DNA of 64,000 nucleotides from Chloroflexota bacterium (GTDB taxonomy: Bacteria > Chloroflexota > Dehalococcoidia > Lucifugimonadales > Lucifugimonadaceae), in NCBI GenBank assembly GCA_013204555.1, contig JABMNO010000048.1, forward strand, positions 1-64,000. Reading direction: 5' to 3'. The position numbers and the translations under genes are program-made. Below the pieces are notes generated by a model that made no database searches, was not told the origin of the DNA, and worked only from the letters and a program-made list of their open reading frames with translations. Below, in pieces: positions 44,981-53,025 of the stretch (position 1 is its first letter; every line of letters begins with the position of its first letter).

Positions 44981-45000
44981 GCGCATGCCTGGATCCCGGA
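44981..45000. repeat. 20-bp dispersed repeat, copy B
   Basis: Exact match to 34941-34960, five bases after the stop codon of the methylthiotransferase gene. Confidence 0.8.
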
Positions 45001-45170
45001 CGACGGGTGTGAGTTCATATCTGCTGAATACCGGGTTCTGTGTTGAGATCTCGAATCGTTCAACCTACCGCTAGCGCGTCCGTGATGACAGCTCGTGAGT
45101 TCAGCTTCGTTCTTGTACTGGACGGTCGGGGGCGTTGGTGGCCTCATGCCTGAAACCTGCCGCCTCTTCA

Positions 45171-45207
45171 AAATAAAAAGAGGGTCGCCTCTTTCGAGAC
45201 GACCCTC
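45171..45207 (-). terminator. Rho-independent terminator of the MBL hydrolase gene
   Basis: On the minus strand an 8-bp stem (45200-45207 with 45180-45187, loop 12 nt) is followed by a T-rich run (tttttattt at 45179-45171). It lies 21 bp after the stop codon of the hydrolase at 45228-46076. Confidence 0.85.
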
Positions 45208-45227
45208 AGGAAGTTATTCAGGTACTG

Positions 45228-46076
45228 CTAAACGGAGACCGGACGCAGGTTCAATGAACCGCCCCAGCGCTCCAGGTAGCCTGCGCGATGCTCATAGCCG
45301 TGGGCGAAGACCATCAACCAACCATCTTTTTCAATGTAGTTGAGGTATTCACGCTTCTGCTCAAGCGTTGCATCCGGCCGCTTATCGAACGCTGTGATGT
45401 ACGACAGCGTCACGTGCGACGCTGTTGGTACCAGGTCGCCAAGGTAAGCGACGCGCTCGCCTCCAGTGTTGATGAACACTGACTGATGGCCGGCACAGTG
45501 ACCGTCAGTTACACGGGTTTGTACACCGGGAATGATCTCGGTGTCACCGTCTATCAACTCAACCTGACCAGACGCACTGAGAACGTCGAGGACGTCACGC
45601 GTGAGAGAGAAGTGCGGCCAGGCTCTTTCGTTTGGTGCCATAGCCTCTTCCCAGGAGTTCTTCTGGATGATGTACTTGGCGTTTGGGAAGGTTGGAATCT
45701 TCTGACCAAGACGGTCCAGACGAATCGCCCCACCTACGTGATCGAAGTGAAGATGGCTCAGTACCACCATGTCGATATCTCGAGCCGTAAGGCCGTTGCC
45801 CTGGACCTTGAGGTCCCGGAGTAGCTTCGATCGTGAAAGGCCGTAGACCTCTCGAGTGATTTCCGGGTCCTTGGACCCCATCCCGGTGTCAATTAGGATG
45901 TTGTGCTCAGGAGCCTGAACGAGAAGTGTGTTCAGGCCAAGTCGAACGCGATTCTTGCGGTCGGGCTTGGCTTCTTTCTCCCAGATAACTCGCGGAACTT
46001 GCCCAAATACTGAGCCCCCGTCGAGCAAAAATGATCCATCAGTAACTACGCGTACCTGAATGCTGTCGGCCTGCAT
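45228..46076 (-). CDS. Metallo-beta-lactamase-fold hydrolase
   Basis: A 282-residue hydrolase of the MBL fold. The HxHxDH metal motif is SHLHFDHVGG, with later ligands in TDGHCAGHQSV and DLVPT and the closing AHGYEHRAG. It resembles N-acyl-homoserine-lactone lactonase-like and related MBL hydrolases, which cleave lactone rings or esters. No signal peptide is apparent. Two small hairpins lie just before its start (46096-46109 and 46119-46144), and a terminator lies right after it, so it is a single-gene unit. Confidence 0.85.
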   Translation of the reverse strand: MQADSIQVRVVTDGSFLLDGGSVFGQVPRVIWEKEAKPDRKNRVRLGLNTLLVQAPEHNILIDTGMGSKDPEITREVYGLSRSKLLRDLKVQGNGLTARDIDMVVLSHLHFDHVGGAIRLDRLGQKIPTFPNAKYIIQKNSWEEAMAPNERAWPHFSLTRDVLDVLSASGQVELIDGDTEIIPGVQTRVTDGHCAGHQSVFINTGGERVAYLGDLVPTASHVTLSYITAFDKRPDATLEQKREYLNYIEKDGWLMVFAHGYEHRAGYLERWGGSLNLRPVSV

Positions 46077-46503
46077 TGGCGGCGCCCCCTCTTGTCCCGA
46101 TTGGTCGGGAAGCTAACTGTCAGATGAACGGACATTCATCTGACGTGTCGGTTAAGCGCCTCGCTCAGTGAATGTGCTGTGGCTGCCCCATTCCCGCCAG
46201 AGACCTAGAAGCTGCGGCATACACACCTTGAGAGACTGGGCGAAACCATACCCCTGTTTAAGCTCTATGTCAATGTGAATTTGTACTTATGTAAAAAATG
46301 TCTTGGTGTTTTCTACTCGGATTTGATCGACTTCTGAATCACCAAACCGGTAACCAACGGTGAAGCGAAATGCAGGTCTACAATCGCTCAGCAAACTGGT
46401 TTCTGATCCTGGTCTCAAATGCGAGATCACTTTCTAGCAGCAAAGCACAACACAAAATCTGATCACATCGCGTTTCCCAAAATACGATTCAAGGAGCAAC
46501 CCA
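46077..46503. promoter_or_regulatory. Divergent region with hairpins upstream of the hydrolase and pepA
   Basis: About 427 bp between divergent genes, so promoters for both should lie here. Next to the hydrolase start is a perfect 10-bp inverted repeat (46119-46128 with 46135-46144, 6-nt loop) and a 5-bp hairpin (46096-46109), both candidates for an operator or 5'-leader structure. The pepA RBS AAGGAG is at 46491-46496. The middle is AT-rich and I see no gene. Confidence 0.5.
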
Positions 46504-48039
46504 ATGAATTTCGAAATCGTGTCTGGAGATATCACTCAACAGACAACGGCCGTTGCAGTCGTCAACCTCTTCTCCGGAGTCACCTCGCCAGGAGGCGCAA
46601 CGGGCGCGGTCGATTCGGCCATTGGCTCGACTATCTCAAAGCTGATCGAAGCCGGTGAGATCAAAGGCGGCGCTTCAGAAGCCACACTGATCCACACCCT
46701 TGATCACCACGATAACTTCGGTCCTGACCGAGTTCTGGTGGCCGGACTTGGGAAAGCGAAATCTTTGGACCTGGTGGCAATTCGCAACATCGCCGCTGTC
46801 GTAGCCCGCAGAGTTCGCTCGATCGGCGTTACCGAAGCCACAACCATCCTCCACGGCGCCGGAATCGGAGGAATCGATCCATCTGACTCAGCTGAAGCCA
46901 TCGTTGAAGGCTCAATCCTCGGCACCTATGAGTTCAAGAACTACAAATCATCCAGCGAAGATGACGCGGATCAAAACGCTGGCCTCGAAACTCTCACGAT
47001 CATTGAACTCGATCCCCAAAAGGCCTCTGATATTCGGGATGCGGTTGATCGATCAACGAAGATGGCGAACGCAGAGGCCCTCGCCCGAGACCTCGTCAAT
47101 CATCCGCCAAACATCATGACTCCGACGCGTCTCGCAGAAGAAGCGGCCAACGTGGCCGAAAGCACGCCTGGCCTCAAACTCACGATTCTGGAACGGGCAG
47201 ACGCCGAGAAGATGGGTATGGGCGCATATCTTGGGGTCGCTCAAGGTAGCCATGAACCGCCAAAGATCATCCGGCTCGACTACGTTGGCGACCCAGACGA
47301 TGCAGATAATAATCTCTGGATCATTGGCAAGGGAATTACATTCGATTCCGGTGGCCTATCGCTAAAGCCATCCAGTGGCATGGAGACGATGAAGAGCGAC
47401 ATGGCCGGAGGCGCATCTGTGATCGCCGCCGCAAAGGCAATCGCTGAGATCGCGCCCAAGATCAACATAACCGCACTCTGCCTGGCAACTGAAAACATGC
47501 CGGGCGGTGGCGCACAGCGGGTCAGTGACGTGGTTCAGGCAATGAACGGCAAGTTCATTGAAGTGCTCAACACTGATGCGGAAGGCCGACTAACTCTCGC
47601 CGATGCGCTCTGCTACGCACGAGAAAACGGAGCGAAGCGCATGGTGGATGTCGCTACGTTAACTGGAGGAATCGTTGTCGCTCTCGGCAAGGGTAACTCC
47701 GGTGCATTTTCAAATGACGACGAGCTGGTTAATGCCCTGATCTCGGCAGGAGACAAGCGCGGCCAGTCGTTCTGGCGACTTCCGCTGGACGATGTCGCCA
47801 AGCGTCAGAATCGCTCCAACATCGCTGATCTGAAGAACACAGGCGGTCGCCTTGCACATGCCATTACGGCGGCTCATTTCATAGGTGAATTCGCTGAAGA
47901 CACCCCGTGGGTCCATCTCGATATCGCAGCCACCGCGATGTCAGACGTGGACGCCGGTATCCTGACCATGGGGGCAACAGGCGTACCGACGCGTACTCTT
48001 GTACAGTTGGCCCTCGATCTCGCAGCACAAAATTCATAG
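46504..48039 (+). CDS. pepA: Leucyl aminopeptidase (M17)
   Basis: A 511-residue cytosolic aminopeptidase with two metal ions. The characteristic segments are KGITFDSGGLSLKP, MKSDMAGGASVI and NTDAEGRLTLADAL (the M17 signature NTDAEGRL). The regulatory N-terminal macro-like domain covers about 1-170. AAGGAG at 46491-46496 sets the start. It hexamerises in known homologues and recycles peptides. The RraA-like gene follows 24 bp downstream. Confidence 0.96.
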   Translation: MNFEIVSGDITQQTTAVAVVNLFSGVTSPGGATGAVDSAIGSTISKLIEAGEIKGGASEATLIHTLDHHDNFGPDRVLVAGLGKAKSLDLVAIRNIAAVVARRVRSIGVTEATTILHGAGIGGIDPSDSAEAIVEGSILGTYEFKNYKSSSEDDADQNAGLETLTIIELDPQKASDIRDAVDRSTKMANAEALARDLVNHPPNIMTPTRLAEEAANVAESTPGLKLTILERADAEKMGMGAYLGVAQGSHEPPKIIRLDYVGDPDDADNNLWIIGKGITFDSGGLSLKPSSGMETMKSDMAGGASVIAAAKAIAEIAPKINITALCLATENMPGGGAQRVSDVVQAMNGKFIEVLNTDAEGRLTLADALCYARENGAKRMVDVATLTGGIVVALGKGNSGAFSNDDELVNALISAGDKRGQSFWRLPLDDVAKRQNRSNIADLKNTGGRLAHAITAAHFIGEFAEDTPWVHLDIAATAMSDVDAGILTMGATGVPTRTLVQLALDLAAQNS

Positions 48040-48063
48040 TCACGCCAATCGGAGAAATGATCG

Positions 48064-48810
48064 ATGCCCAAAATTCCAACATTCGACATGAAGCCCGTGG
48101 AAGTGCCGCAGAGCATCCTCGATGGCTTCAAACTGATTCCCACCGCAACCGTTTACAACGCCTGCCGGTCATTCGGTCACCCAAATTGCGTTCTGGAGGG
48201 TATTCGGCCTTTCATAACCGAAGGGCGATTCGCCGCTCGGGCGCGTACGCTCCGGTTCCTGCCAATTCGGCCAGATCTGTCTGCAGAGATGGGTAAGGGC
48301 GAGAACACACCTGAATACATAGCGATGGGACGCTGCGGCCCGGGTGATGTGCTTGTGGCTGACATCATGAGTCTGGAGCGCGACGTAGTCGCCGGTGACG
48401 TCAAACTCCTCCAATTGAAGATGAATAACGCGGACGGCGTGATCATCGATGGCGCCATCCGCGATCTTGGCGTGCTCGAAGACGAAGATTACGGGCTCGC
48501 CATATACGCGGTCGCCCGCAGTTTCCATGGCGGCCCAGTCGCCATTCCAGCAGAAGAAAACATCCAGATCGAATGTGGCGGCGCGCTAGTGCGCCCCGGA
48601 GACGTGATGGTTGGCGATGGCGACGGCGTACTTGTAGTCCCATCCTGGATGGCCGAAGCAGCCCTTGAGTGGGCCACAGAGCATGAAGAGGTGGAGAACT
48701 ACGTTAAGGAGAAGATCCGAGCCGAGGGCGTGGCCCCTGGCAAGTACTATCCGCCAACAGAAGAGATGCACGAAGAGTGGGCGAGAGTGAAGAAGGAACG
48801 CGGCCTCTAG
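48064..48810 (+). CDS. RraA-family protein (HMG/CHA-type aldolase-like)
   Basis: A 248-residue protein of the RraA/MenG-like family, which includes 4-hydroxy-4-methyl-2-oxoglutarate aldolases and RNase E inhibitors. It contains the GDVLVAD strand-turn followed later by [26 protein letters not shown], which matches the family signature DG(A/V)(I/V)RD. It is slightly longer than RNase regulators (about 160-170 residues) at both ends, as in the plant-acid aldolase subgroup. A role in catabolism of branched 2-oxo acids is more likely than RNase control. It is probably cotranscribed with pepA. Confidence 0.8.
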   Translation: MPKIPTFDMKPVEVPQSILDGFKLIPTATVYNACRSFGHPNCVLEGIRPFITEGRFAARARTLRFLPIRPDLSAEMGKGENTPEYIAMGRCGPGDVLVADIMSLERDVVAGDVKLLQLKMNNADGVIIDGAIRDLGVLEDEDYGLAIYAVARSFHGGPVAIPAEENIQIECGGALVRPGDVMVGDGDGVLVVPSWMAEAALEWATEHEEVENYVKEKIRAEGVAPGKYYPPTEEMHEEWARVKKERGL

Positions 48811-48820
48811 CGTTCTCCGC

Positions 48821-48850
48821 CGTAGGGGCACGTTGCAACGTGCCCCTACG
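48821..48850. repeat. 30-bp perfect palindrome
   Basis: A perfect 30-bp palindrome without loop, beginning cgtaggggca and centred on gttgcaac. It lies 11 bp after the RraA-like gene. An 18-bp half copy follows at 48882-48899. Such gtaggggca/tgcccctac elements are common REP-like repeats. Confidence 0.85.
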
Positions 48851-48881
48851 GCACATCAACTGATCATCGCGCGTAATCCCA

Positions 48882-48899
48882 TTGCAACGTGCCCCTACG
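48882..48899. repeat. Partial copy of the palindrome
   Basis: Eighteen bases, ttgcaacgtgcccctacg, identical to the right half of the palindrome at 48821-48850 and in the same orientation. Confidence 0.85.
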
Positions 48900-49030
48900 A
48901 AGAACATTGAACCGTCGCCGATTTCCGGTATCCGCCCGGCCTGGTTCTCTTGAGTCCGGTCGAAGTGACCGGCCCCCCAGTAGTCGTGGACGCTCGTCAG
49001 ATTCAAACGTTTTTGCCGGATGGGGGCGTG

Positions 49031-49046
49031 GCGGGGCAAGCCCCGC
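49031..49046. repeat. Hairpin repeat in 3' region
   Basis: An exact 7-bp inverted repeat, gcggggc with gccccgc around AA. A related motif in inverse orientation occurs at about 13494-13510. The stretch from 48811 to 49135 is otherwise without genes. Confidence 0.6.
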
Positions 49047-49135
49047 TGCTACCAAGGGCAATGACATTGGACGGCTTGGACGCGGAAAGCCCGTTCTGAT
49101 CCACTACGGCGGGTAAAACCGACCCGCCGCAGCTC

Positions 49136-49983
49136 TCACTCAGCCCAGATCGCTTCTAACCACGGCATAACCACCGGCAGCAGTTTCTCCGGATGCTCGC
49201 GGTTGATGTTGTGGCCAGCACCTTCAATCTTGACGACCGTCCATCTGCCGTTCTCTGGAACAACTTCGGCCACGAAATCGTCCGGCAGAATCCCGCCCGC
49301 CAGTGGGTCCGCCTGGAGGAGGAGCACCGGGCACTGAATCCTGGCCAACATTCCCGCAGGGTCGTCCTCGGACGGAATATTTCCTGCGGTAATCGCTCGC
49401 AGAATATCGGCGTCCATCTGGACGATCGATTCTGCCTTCCAGTCCGCGACGTAGTCTGGCCAGTCGGGATACGCCTCACGTATGCGGGAAGCAATCTCAT
49501 CCACCCGATACCGGCGTCGATCAACTCAATGAACAGTTGAAACTGCCTCAGCACCGGTGAGCCGCTCGCCGATGTGGGTCGCTTTCGCCCGAAGATTGCC
49601 GCATCTTCAAGTACAAGTGCCTTCAGCTGATCTGGAGGATCCATCGCAAGGGCAATCGCATTGCCTCCACCCATGGAGTGGCCCCAGAGCACCGTTTGCG
49701 CATCGCACACATTCTCAATGATGAAACGAATATCCCGAGCATGATCCTCGCGGGCGTACTTACCCGGCGTATGCCCGGAGAATCCATGCCCACGCTGATC
49801 AATCGTCACCACGCGGTACTTCTCAATAAGCGAGTCGGTCACACGCATGAACCCATCTCGGCGACTTGTCACGCCATGCGCAAGTAACAGTGTCGGGCCA
49901 TTATCCGGCCCAACCGAATAACCAATCTCCACCTCACCAGTGTGAATAGTGTGATCTGTAAACCCGTTCAACGAGATAGCCAA
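49136..49983 (-). pseudogene. Alpha/beta hydrolase with a frameshift
   Basis: The gene is in two frames. The N-terminal part (from ATG 49983) has the oxyanion strand LLLAHGVTSRRDG and the nucleophile elbow GHSMGGGNA, and runs in one frame to about 49500. The C-terminal part is in another frame from about 49504 (VDEIASRIREAYPDW) to the stop at 49136, with the catalytic histidine region GAGHNINREHPEKLL. Together they make a normal alpha/beta hydrolase of about 280 residues. A one-base shift near 49495-49510 would join them. It is either a recent pseudogene or a sequence error. The substrate is unknown. Confidence 0.85.
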
Positions 49984-50022
49984 TATCGTCCGCCTTTCAT
50001 CCAGTCAATCGCAGTCCGTCAT

Positions 50023-50081
50023 AAGGTGTTCTGTGAAAGGTATCCTGAGGCTCTCGAAGGGCACCTTTCACAGAACACCTT
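50023..50081. repeat. Long hairpin repeat
   Basis: A perfect 19-bp inverted repeat (50023-50041 with 50063-50081) with a 21-nt loop. The loop contains cctgaggctctcgaagg, similar to the widely dispersed cctgagcctgtcgaagg palindromic repeat. It lies between the frameshifted hydrolase and tRNA-His. Confidence 0.85.
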
Positions 50082-50215
50082 CCGTGGTATCCCCTCCACA
50101 CAGTCGGGGATGCTGTTCCAGGAGCGCAGTGATAGACGCGAATCGCATCGCCAAGTGACCCGCCGCGCCCGTTGCGCAAGCCACACACCCGGTGCTAGCG
50201 TTAAATATTCGCGTG

Positions 50216-50291
50216 GTGGGCGTAGTGTAGTGGTTAACACGTCAGGTTGTGGCCCTGAAGATCGTGGGTTCAATTCCCATCGCTCACCCCA
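50216..50291 (+). tRNA. tRNA-His (anticodon GTG)
   Basis: The cloverleaf is clear. Acceptor arms GTGGGCG (50216-50222) and CGCTCAC (50281-50287) pair with one G-T wobble, the anticodon loop TTGTGGC has GTG at 50249-50251, and the T-loop is TTCAATT. The base before the acceptor (50215) is G and the discriminator (50288) is C, the G-1:C73 pair diagnostic of tRNA-His. CCA is encoded at 50289-50291. Confidence 0.95.
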
Positions 50292-50354
50292 CACATCACC
50301 TTCGATTGGCCCCACCGATTCGACCAAGTTGTCGATAGGGCCTGATCGTTACAT

Positions 50355-50430
50355 GCGCCTGTAGCTCAGTGGATAGAGCACTGGTCTTCGGAACCAGGGG
50401 CCGTGGGTTCGAATCCCCCCAGGCGCGCCA
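50355..50430 (+). tRNA. tRNA-Arg (anticodon TCG)
   Basis: Acceptor arms GCGCCTG (50355-50361) and CAGGCGC (50420-50426) pair fully, D-arm and anticodon stem (CTGGT/ACCAG) are normal, the anticodon is TCG, and CCA is encoded at 50428-50430. The T-stem has an apparent T-C mismatch. Its 3' half (50385-50434) is repeated in degenerate form at 51609-51654, marking it as an integration site. Confidence 0.93.
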
Positions 50431-50678
50431 TTTCCTTCATTATTCGCCGTTCATTCAGGCCGTTGGTGGAGCGTGCTGGATTACCTGAATGGTTTACGTT
50501 CCATTCAATGCGACACGCAGCTGCATCGTTCGCTCTGGCCGCTGGAGTTCCACCCGTGACGGTAGCGGAGTTGCTGGGTCACTCAGGCACGAACATGGTG
50601 ATGCAGCGGTACGGGCATGCGATACCAGCTAGTCAGTCGATGGCTACCCTGGCGATAGCCGAGGCACTAGGGGAGTAG
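50431..50678 (+). pseudogene. Tyrosine integrase C-terminal fragment
   Basis: The frame running through the tRNA 3' end continues into FHSMRHAAASFALAAGVPPVTVAELLGHSGTNMVMQRYGHAI, which contains the HxxR (HSMRHA), GH (LLGHSG) and catalytic tyrosine (QRYGH) of a tyrosine recombinase. Only about 80 residues remain; the N-terminal domain and the first catalytic arginine are missing, so it cannot be active. No start codon of its own is needed to explain it. It is what remains of the enzyme that inserted the element at the tRNA-Arg gene. Confidence 0.88.
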
Positions 50679-50756
50679 GTTCGTGCATAGTAATTCAACA
50701 ATCGAATATCAACACCCAAGATGAATATCGATCAGAATGATCCGTAGTCCGCTTTT

Positions 50757-51443
50757 GTGGTCCTCCTGAAAGAAGCGTTTGGTGAAGATCCCAAGTTTCC
50801 AGAGCGTTGTGCGATCACCCTCGCGATCGAGGTAAATCAGTCGGATCTCGGGGATGTCATTGAGATAGTGGATCGGTCAGGGGAACGAGAGGTTCTCATG
50901 GACAAGCTTCGAGCTACGCATCCCGTCCATCGTGAGCACCTATCCGAATATGACCGAAATTTTTGGAATGTGTGGACTGAGGCATTGGCATTGTGTTGGG
51001 CAACGGAGACCGCCGGTCTCAGCGGAGTCACATTTACCGATGACAGAGGCAAGCCAGACCTCCAGAGCCAAGATGGGACATGGATTGAAGCCAAGACGAT
51101 TGATCTATCTTTGAATGAATCGAAAACGATGGAAAGAATGGCTGAACTGGCTGACCAAGGTACTGTGCCGTACAGAATGAGCAGCGACTTCACTCAAGCC
51201 CATCCAACGATGTTGAAGAAATTTCAAGATGGCTTAGAAGACGCTCACTTAAAGCTTGCCAGGCAGCAATATGGAGCTCTCGTAACTTTTTTCAGCTTCA
51301 GGGGCGTCGACTGGGGCACGAATTCCAAAGCAAGTGAACGCATAATCGCGGAGTGGGCACACGCAGCGGCGCAATCTCACGCTTCCCGCATCGTCATCGT
51401 AAGAAGGATCAATTGGGCCGCTCCATTTGTCGATGAGGGCTAA
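50757..51443 (+). CDS. PD-(D/E)XK-like nuclease-type protein, cargo of the relic element
   Basis: A 228-residue protein with GTG start. Residues 75-113 fit a PD-(D/E)XK nuclease core: E75 on a helix (FWNVWTEALAL), D101 in GKPDLQS and E111-A-K113 in TWIEAKTID. The rest has no known match. A segment RQQYGALVTFFSFRGVDW follows, then ASRIVIVRR near the end, consistent with further core strands. Proteins of this type serve as restriction enzymes, defence nucleases or repair nucleases. It lies inside the tRNA-Arg element, so transfer is likely. Function beyond 'possible nuclease' is open. Confidence 0.6.
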   Translation: MVLLKEAFGEDPKFPERCAITLAIEVNQSDLGDVIEIVDRSGEREVLMDKLRATHPVHREHLSEYDRNFWNVWTEALALCWATETAGLSGVTFTDDRGKPDLQSQDGTWIEAKTIDLSLNESKTMERMAELADQGTVPYRMSSDFTQAHPTMLKKFQDGLEDAHLKLARQQYGALVTFFSFRGVDWGTNSKASERIIAEWAHAAAQSHASRIVIVRRINWAAPFVDEG

Positions 51444-51608
51444 ACGGTCGTGATCTGAGGACGAACATGCGACTTCTGGACACCAGCGCGCTGACAGCAG
51501 TTTTGACAGCAACGTGAGTGAACTAACTCCAGGCGTTGGCTGAACGAACATGCCGTTCCCAAGTTGGAATCCGTACCGAATGGGACTGCCCTAAACCGTA
51601 CGCACAAA

Positions 51609-51654
51609 TCTTCGGAACCAGGGGCCGTGTCGAATCCCCAAAGGCGCGCCATTT
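51609..51654. repeat. Degenerate attR-like copy of the tRNA-Arg 3' half
   Basis: Forty-six bases that match 50385-50434 with a small gap and a few differences: tcttcggaaccaggggccgtg is identical, then a gap, then tcgaatcccc, aaaggcgcgccattt. It closes the integrated element. Confidence 0.85.
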
Positions 51655-51704
51655 ACTCCCAATGTAGATAGATTTCCAGAGTTCGATTTGCCGGAGCCAC
51701 ACCC

Positions 51705-52232
51705 GTGAAAACAGCCGTAATTCTGCGACATGCTGAGCGGCAGGACCGCTCCGACAATGCCTCACACCTGTCTCAAGCTGGCATTGAGCAGGCGAGAAGC
51801 GTGGGCACGCGTTTCAATCGCTTCGATCTTGTGGTCACAAGCCCGCTGCCCCGTGCAATCGAGACCGCGATTGCGATGGGATTCGCCGTGGACATCACCA
51901 GTCCGGGAATCCAGGAGCACAGCGAGCAGATCATGCGCGACGTGCAGTGGGATGCCGGATTCGCTGCATGGGCAACGGCGTACCAGTCCAAGGCTTCCGT
52001 GATCGCCTACGTCGATCACGTGACATCACTTCTCAAGGGCTGGCTGGACAAAGTTCCGGACGATGGAGCGCTACTGGTTGTTACGCACGGTGGCATCGTG
52101 GAAGCGCTGGCCACCGGCCTTTCGCCGGGTGATGATCTGGTGCATCTCGGCGAAATGGCCGGGTACGTTGAAGGATTTATCGCTGAAGCGAGCGATCACG
52201 GAGTCTTCCTGTTATCCGAGGTGAGACGGTAG
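51705..52232 (+). CDS. Histidine phosphatase superfamily protein
   Basis: A 175-residue protein of the phosphoglycerate-mutase-like histidine phosphatase superfamily. The catalytic motif is VILRHAERQD (RHxxR) at residues about 6-12, a second Arg lies in VVTSPLPRAIETA, and the second histidine is in VVTHGGIVEALATG. It could dephosphorylate a sugar phosphate, nucleotide or protein; specificity is not visible. It lies immediately right of the relic element, in the normal chromosome. Confidence 0.88.
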   Translation: MKTAVILRHAERQDRSDNASHLSQAGIEQARSVGTRFNRFDLVVTSPLPRAIETAIAMGFAVDITSPGIQEHSEQIMRDVQWDAGFAAWATAYQSKASVIAYVDHVTSLLKGWLDKVPDDGALLVVTHGGIVEALATGLSPGDDLVHLGEMAGYVEGFIAEASDHGVFLLSEVRR

Positions 52233-52313
52233 AAGGAAATGAGTCCTTGCAAGTGGCGACGGACTGGTTCGGCAGAGGGCAGGGGACAACGCTCGTGGAT
52301 CGGGATGGCGGAT

Positions 52314-52967
52314 CTAAGCCTGGTCGGATTCCAACAATTCCTTGAGATGCTCAATTGCAGCGTCAGCCAATGCGACGCATTTCGCTGGTGGGTAGGTGTT
52401 ATCAGGAACGGCGAGCGGATCGTGGCGTGCCCAGTCGATTCCAGAGATGTCTGCGCAGGTAGTATCGACGCCGAGCTCGTTCGCCTTCGCCTCAAAGCGC
52501 GATTTGAACTCGTTGGCTTTTCCAATTCGCTGCACATCAGATGCTCCAGGCGCTCCGGGTGGAATGAATGCGCCAAGGAAGTCGTTCGTCGGCCTGGGGT
52601 CTGGATCCGGATCGGGGTTGGCCACTCCCAGGATCATCAGGCCGGTGAGCAATACGTTGCACATGCCAGCCCGACCGGCGGCAAGGCCCCGGCTCGCAGC
52701 GAGCAACGTGTCGAGTTGAGGTATTGGGACTACGTCAGATGCCAGCAGCACGCATTCGCCGCACGAACGGCCCTGCTCGAAGAGAGATCGGGATACTGAA
52801 GACGACTTCTGGGTTGCCACGGCGATTACCCCCTGTACACGGGAATTCGCTAACTCGTTACGTTCATCCAATAGTCTCGACTGAGAACGAGAGGATGGCG
52901 TAACGGACAGGCGTACCGAATGAGGGATTGGTGAGGACAGCGCCCATGATGAGTCGAACTCACCCAT
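52314..52967 (-). CDS. Hypothetical protein, unknown family
   Basis: A 217-residue protein that I do not recognise. The first 35 residues are Ser/Arg-rich and may not be translated, as GTG codons follow. Central segments (ANSRVQGVIAVATQ, GECVLLASDVV, AGMCNVLLTGLMILGVANPDP) look like strands and turns of an alpha/beta enzyme, with a Pro/Asp-rich spacer and a C-terminal helix (PPAKCVALADAAIEHLKELL). It is just downstream, 58 bp, of the thiamine-diphosphate enzyme subunits on the same strand and may belong to their operon. Confidence 0.5.
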   Translation of the reverse strand: MGEFDSSWALSSPIPHSVRLSVTPSSRSQSRLLDERNELANSRVQGVIAVATQKSSSVSRSLFEQGRSCGECVLLASDVVPIPQLDTLLAASRGLAAGRAGMCNVLLTGLMILGVANPDPDPDPRPTNDFLGAFIPPGAPGASDVQRIGKANEFKSRFEAKANELGVDTTCADISGIDWARHDPLAVPDNTYPPAKCVALADAAIEHLKELLESDQA

Positions 52968-53025
52968 GAATGGTGGAAAGCGGCGTCCTCACCCGAGAAA
53001 GGATTCGCCTGGCGAAGATACCGGT

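Larger units (their letters stand above)
50385..51654. mobile_element. Relic integrated element at tRNA-Arg
   Basis: About 1.25 kb bounded by the tRNA-Arg 3' half (50385-50434) and a degenerate direct copy (51609-51654). Between them lie a tyrosine-integrase C-terminal fragment and one intact gene with a PD-(D/E)XK-like motif. This is the usual layout of tRNA-targeted elements (attL, integrase, cargo, attR), reduced to a remnant by deletion. The copy at the right lacks a few bases and has AAA in place of CCC near its end. The element's identity and direction of integration are inferred. Confidence 0.8.
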
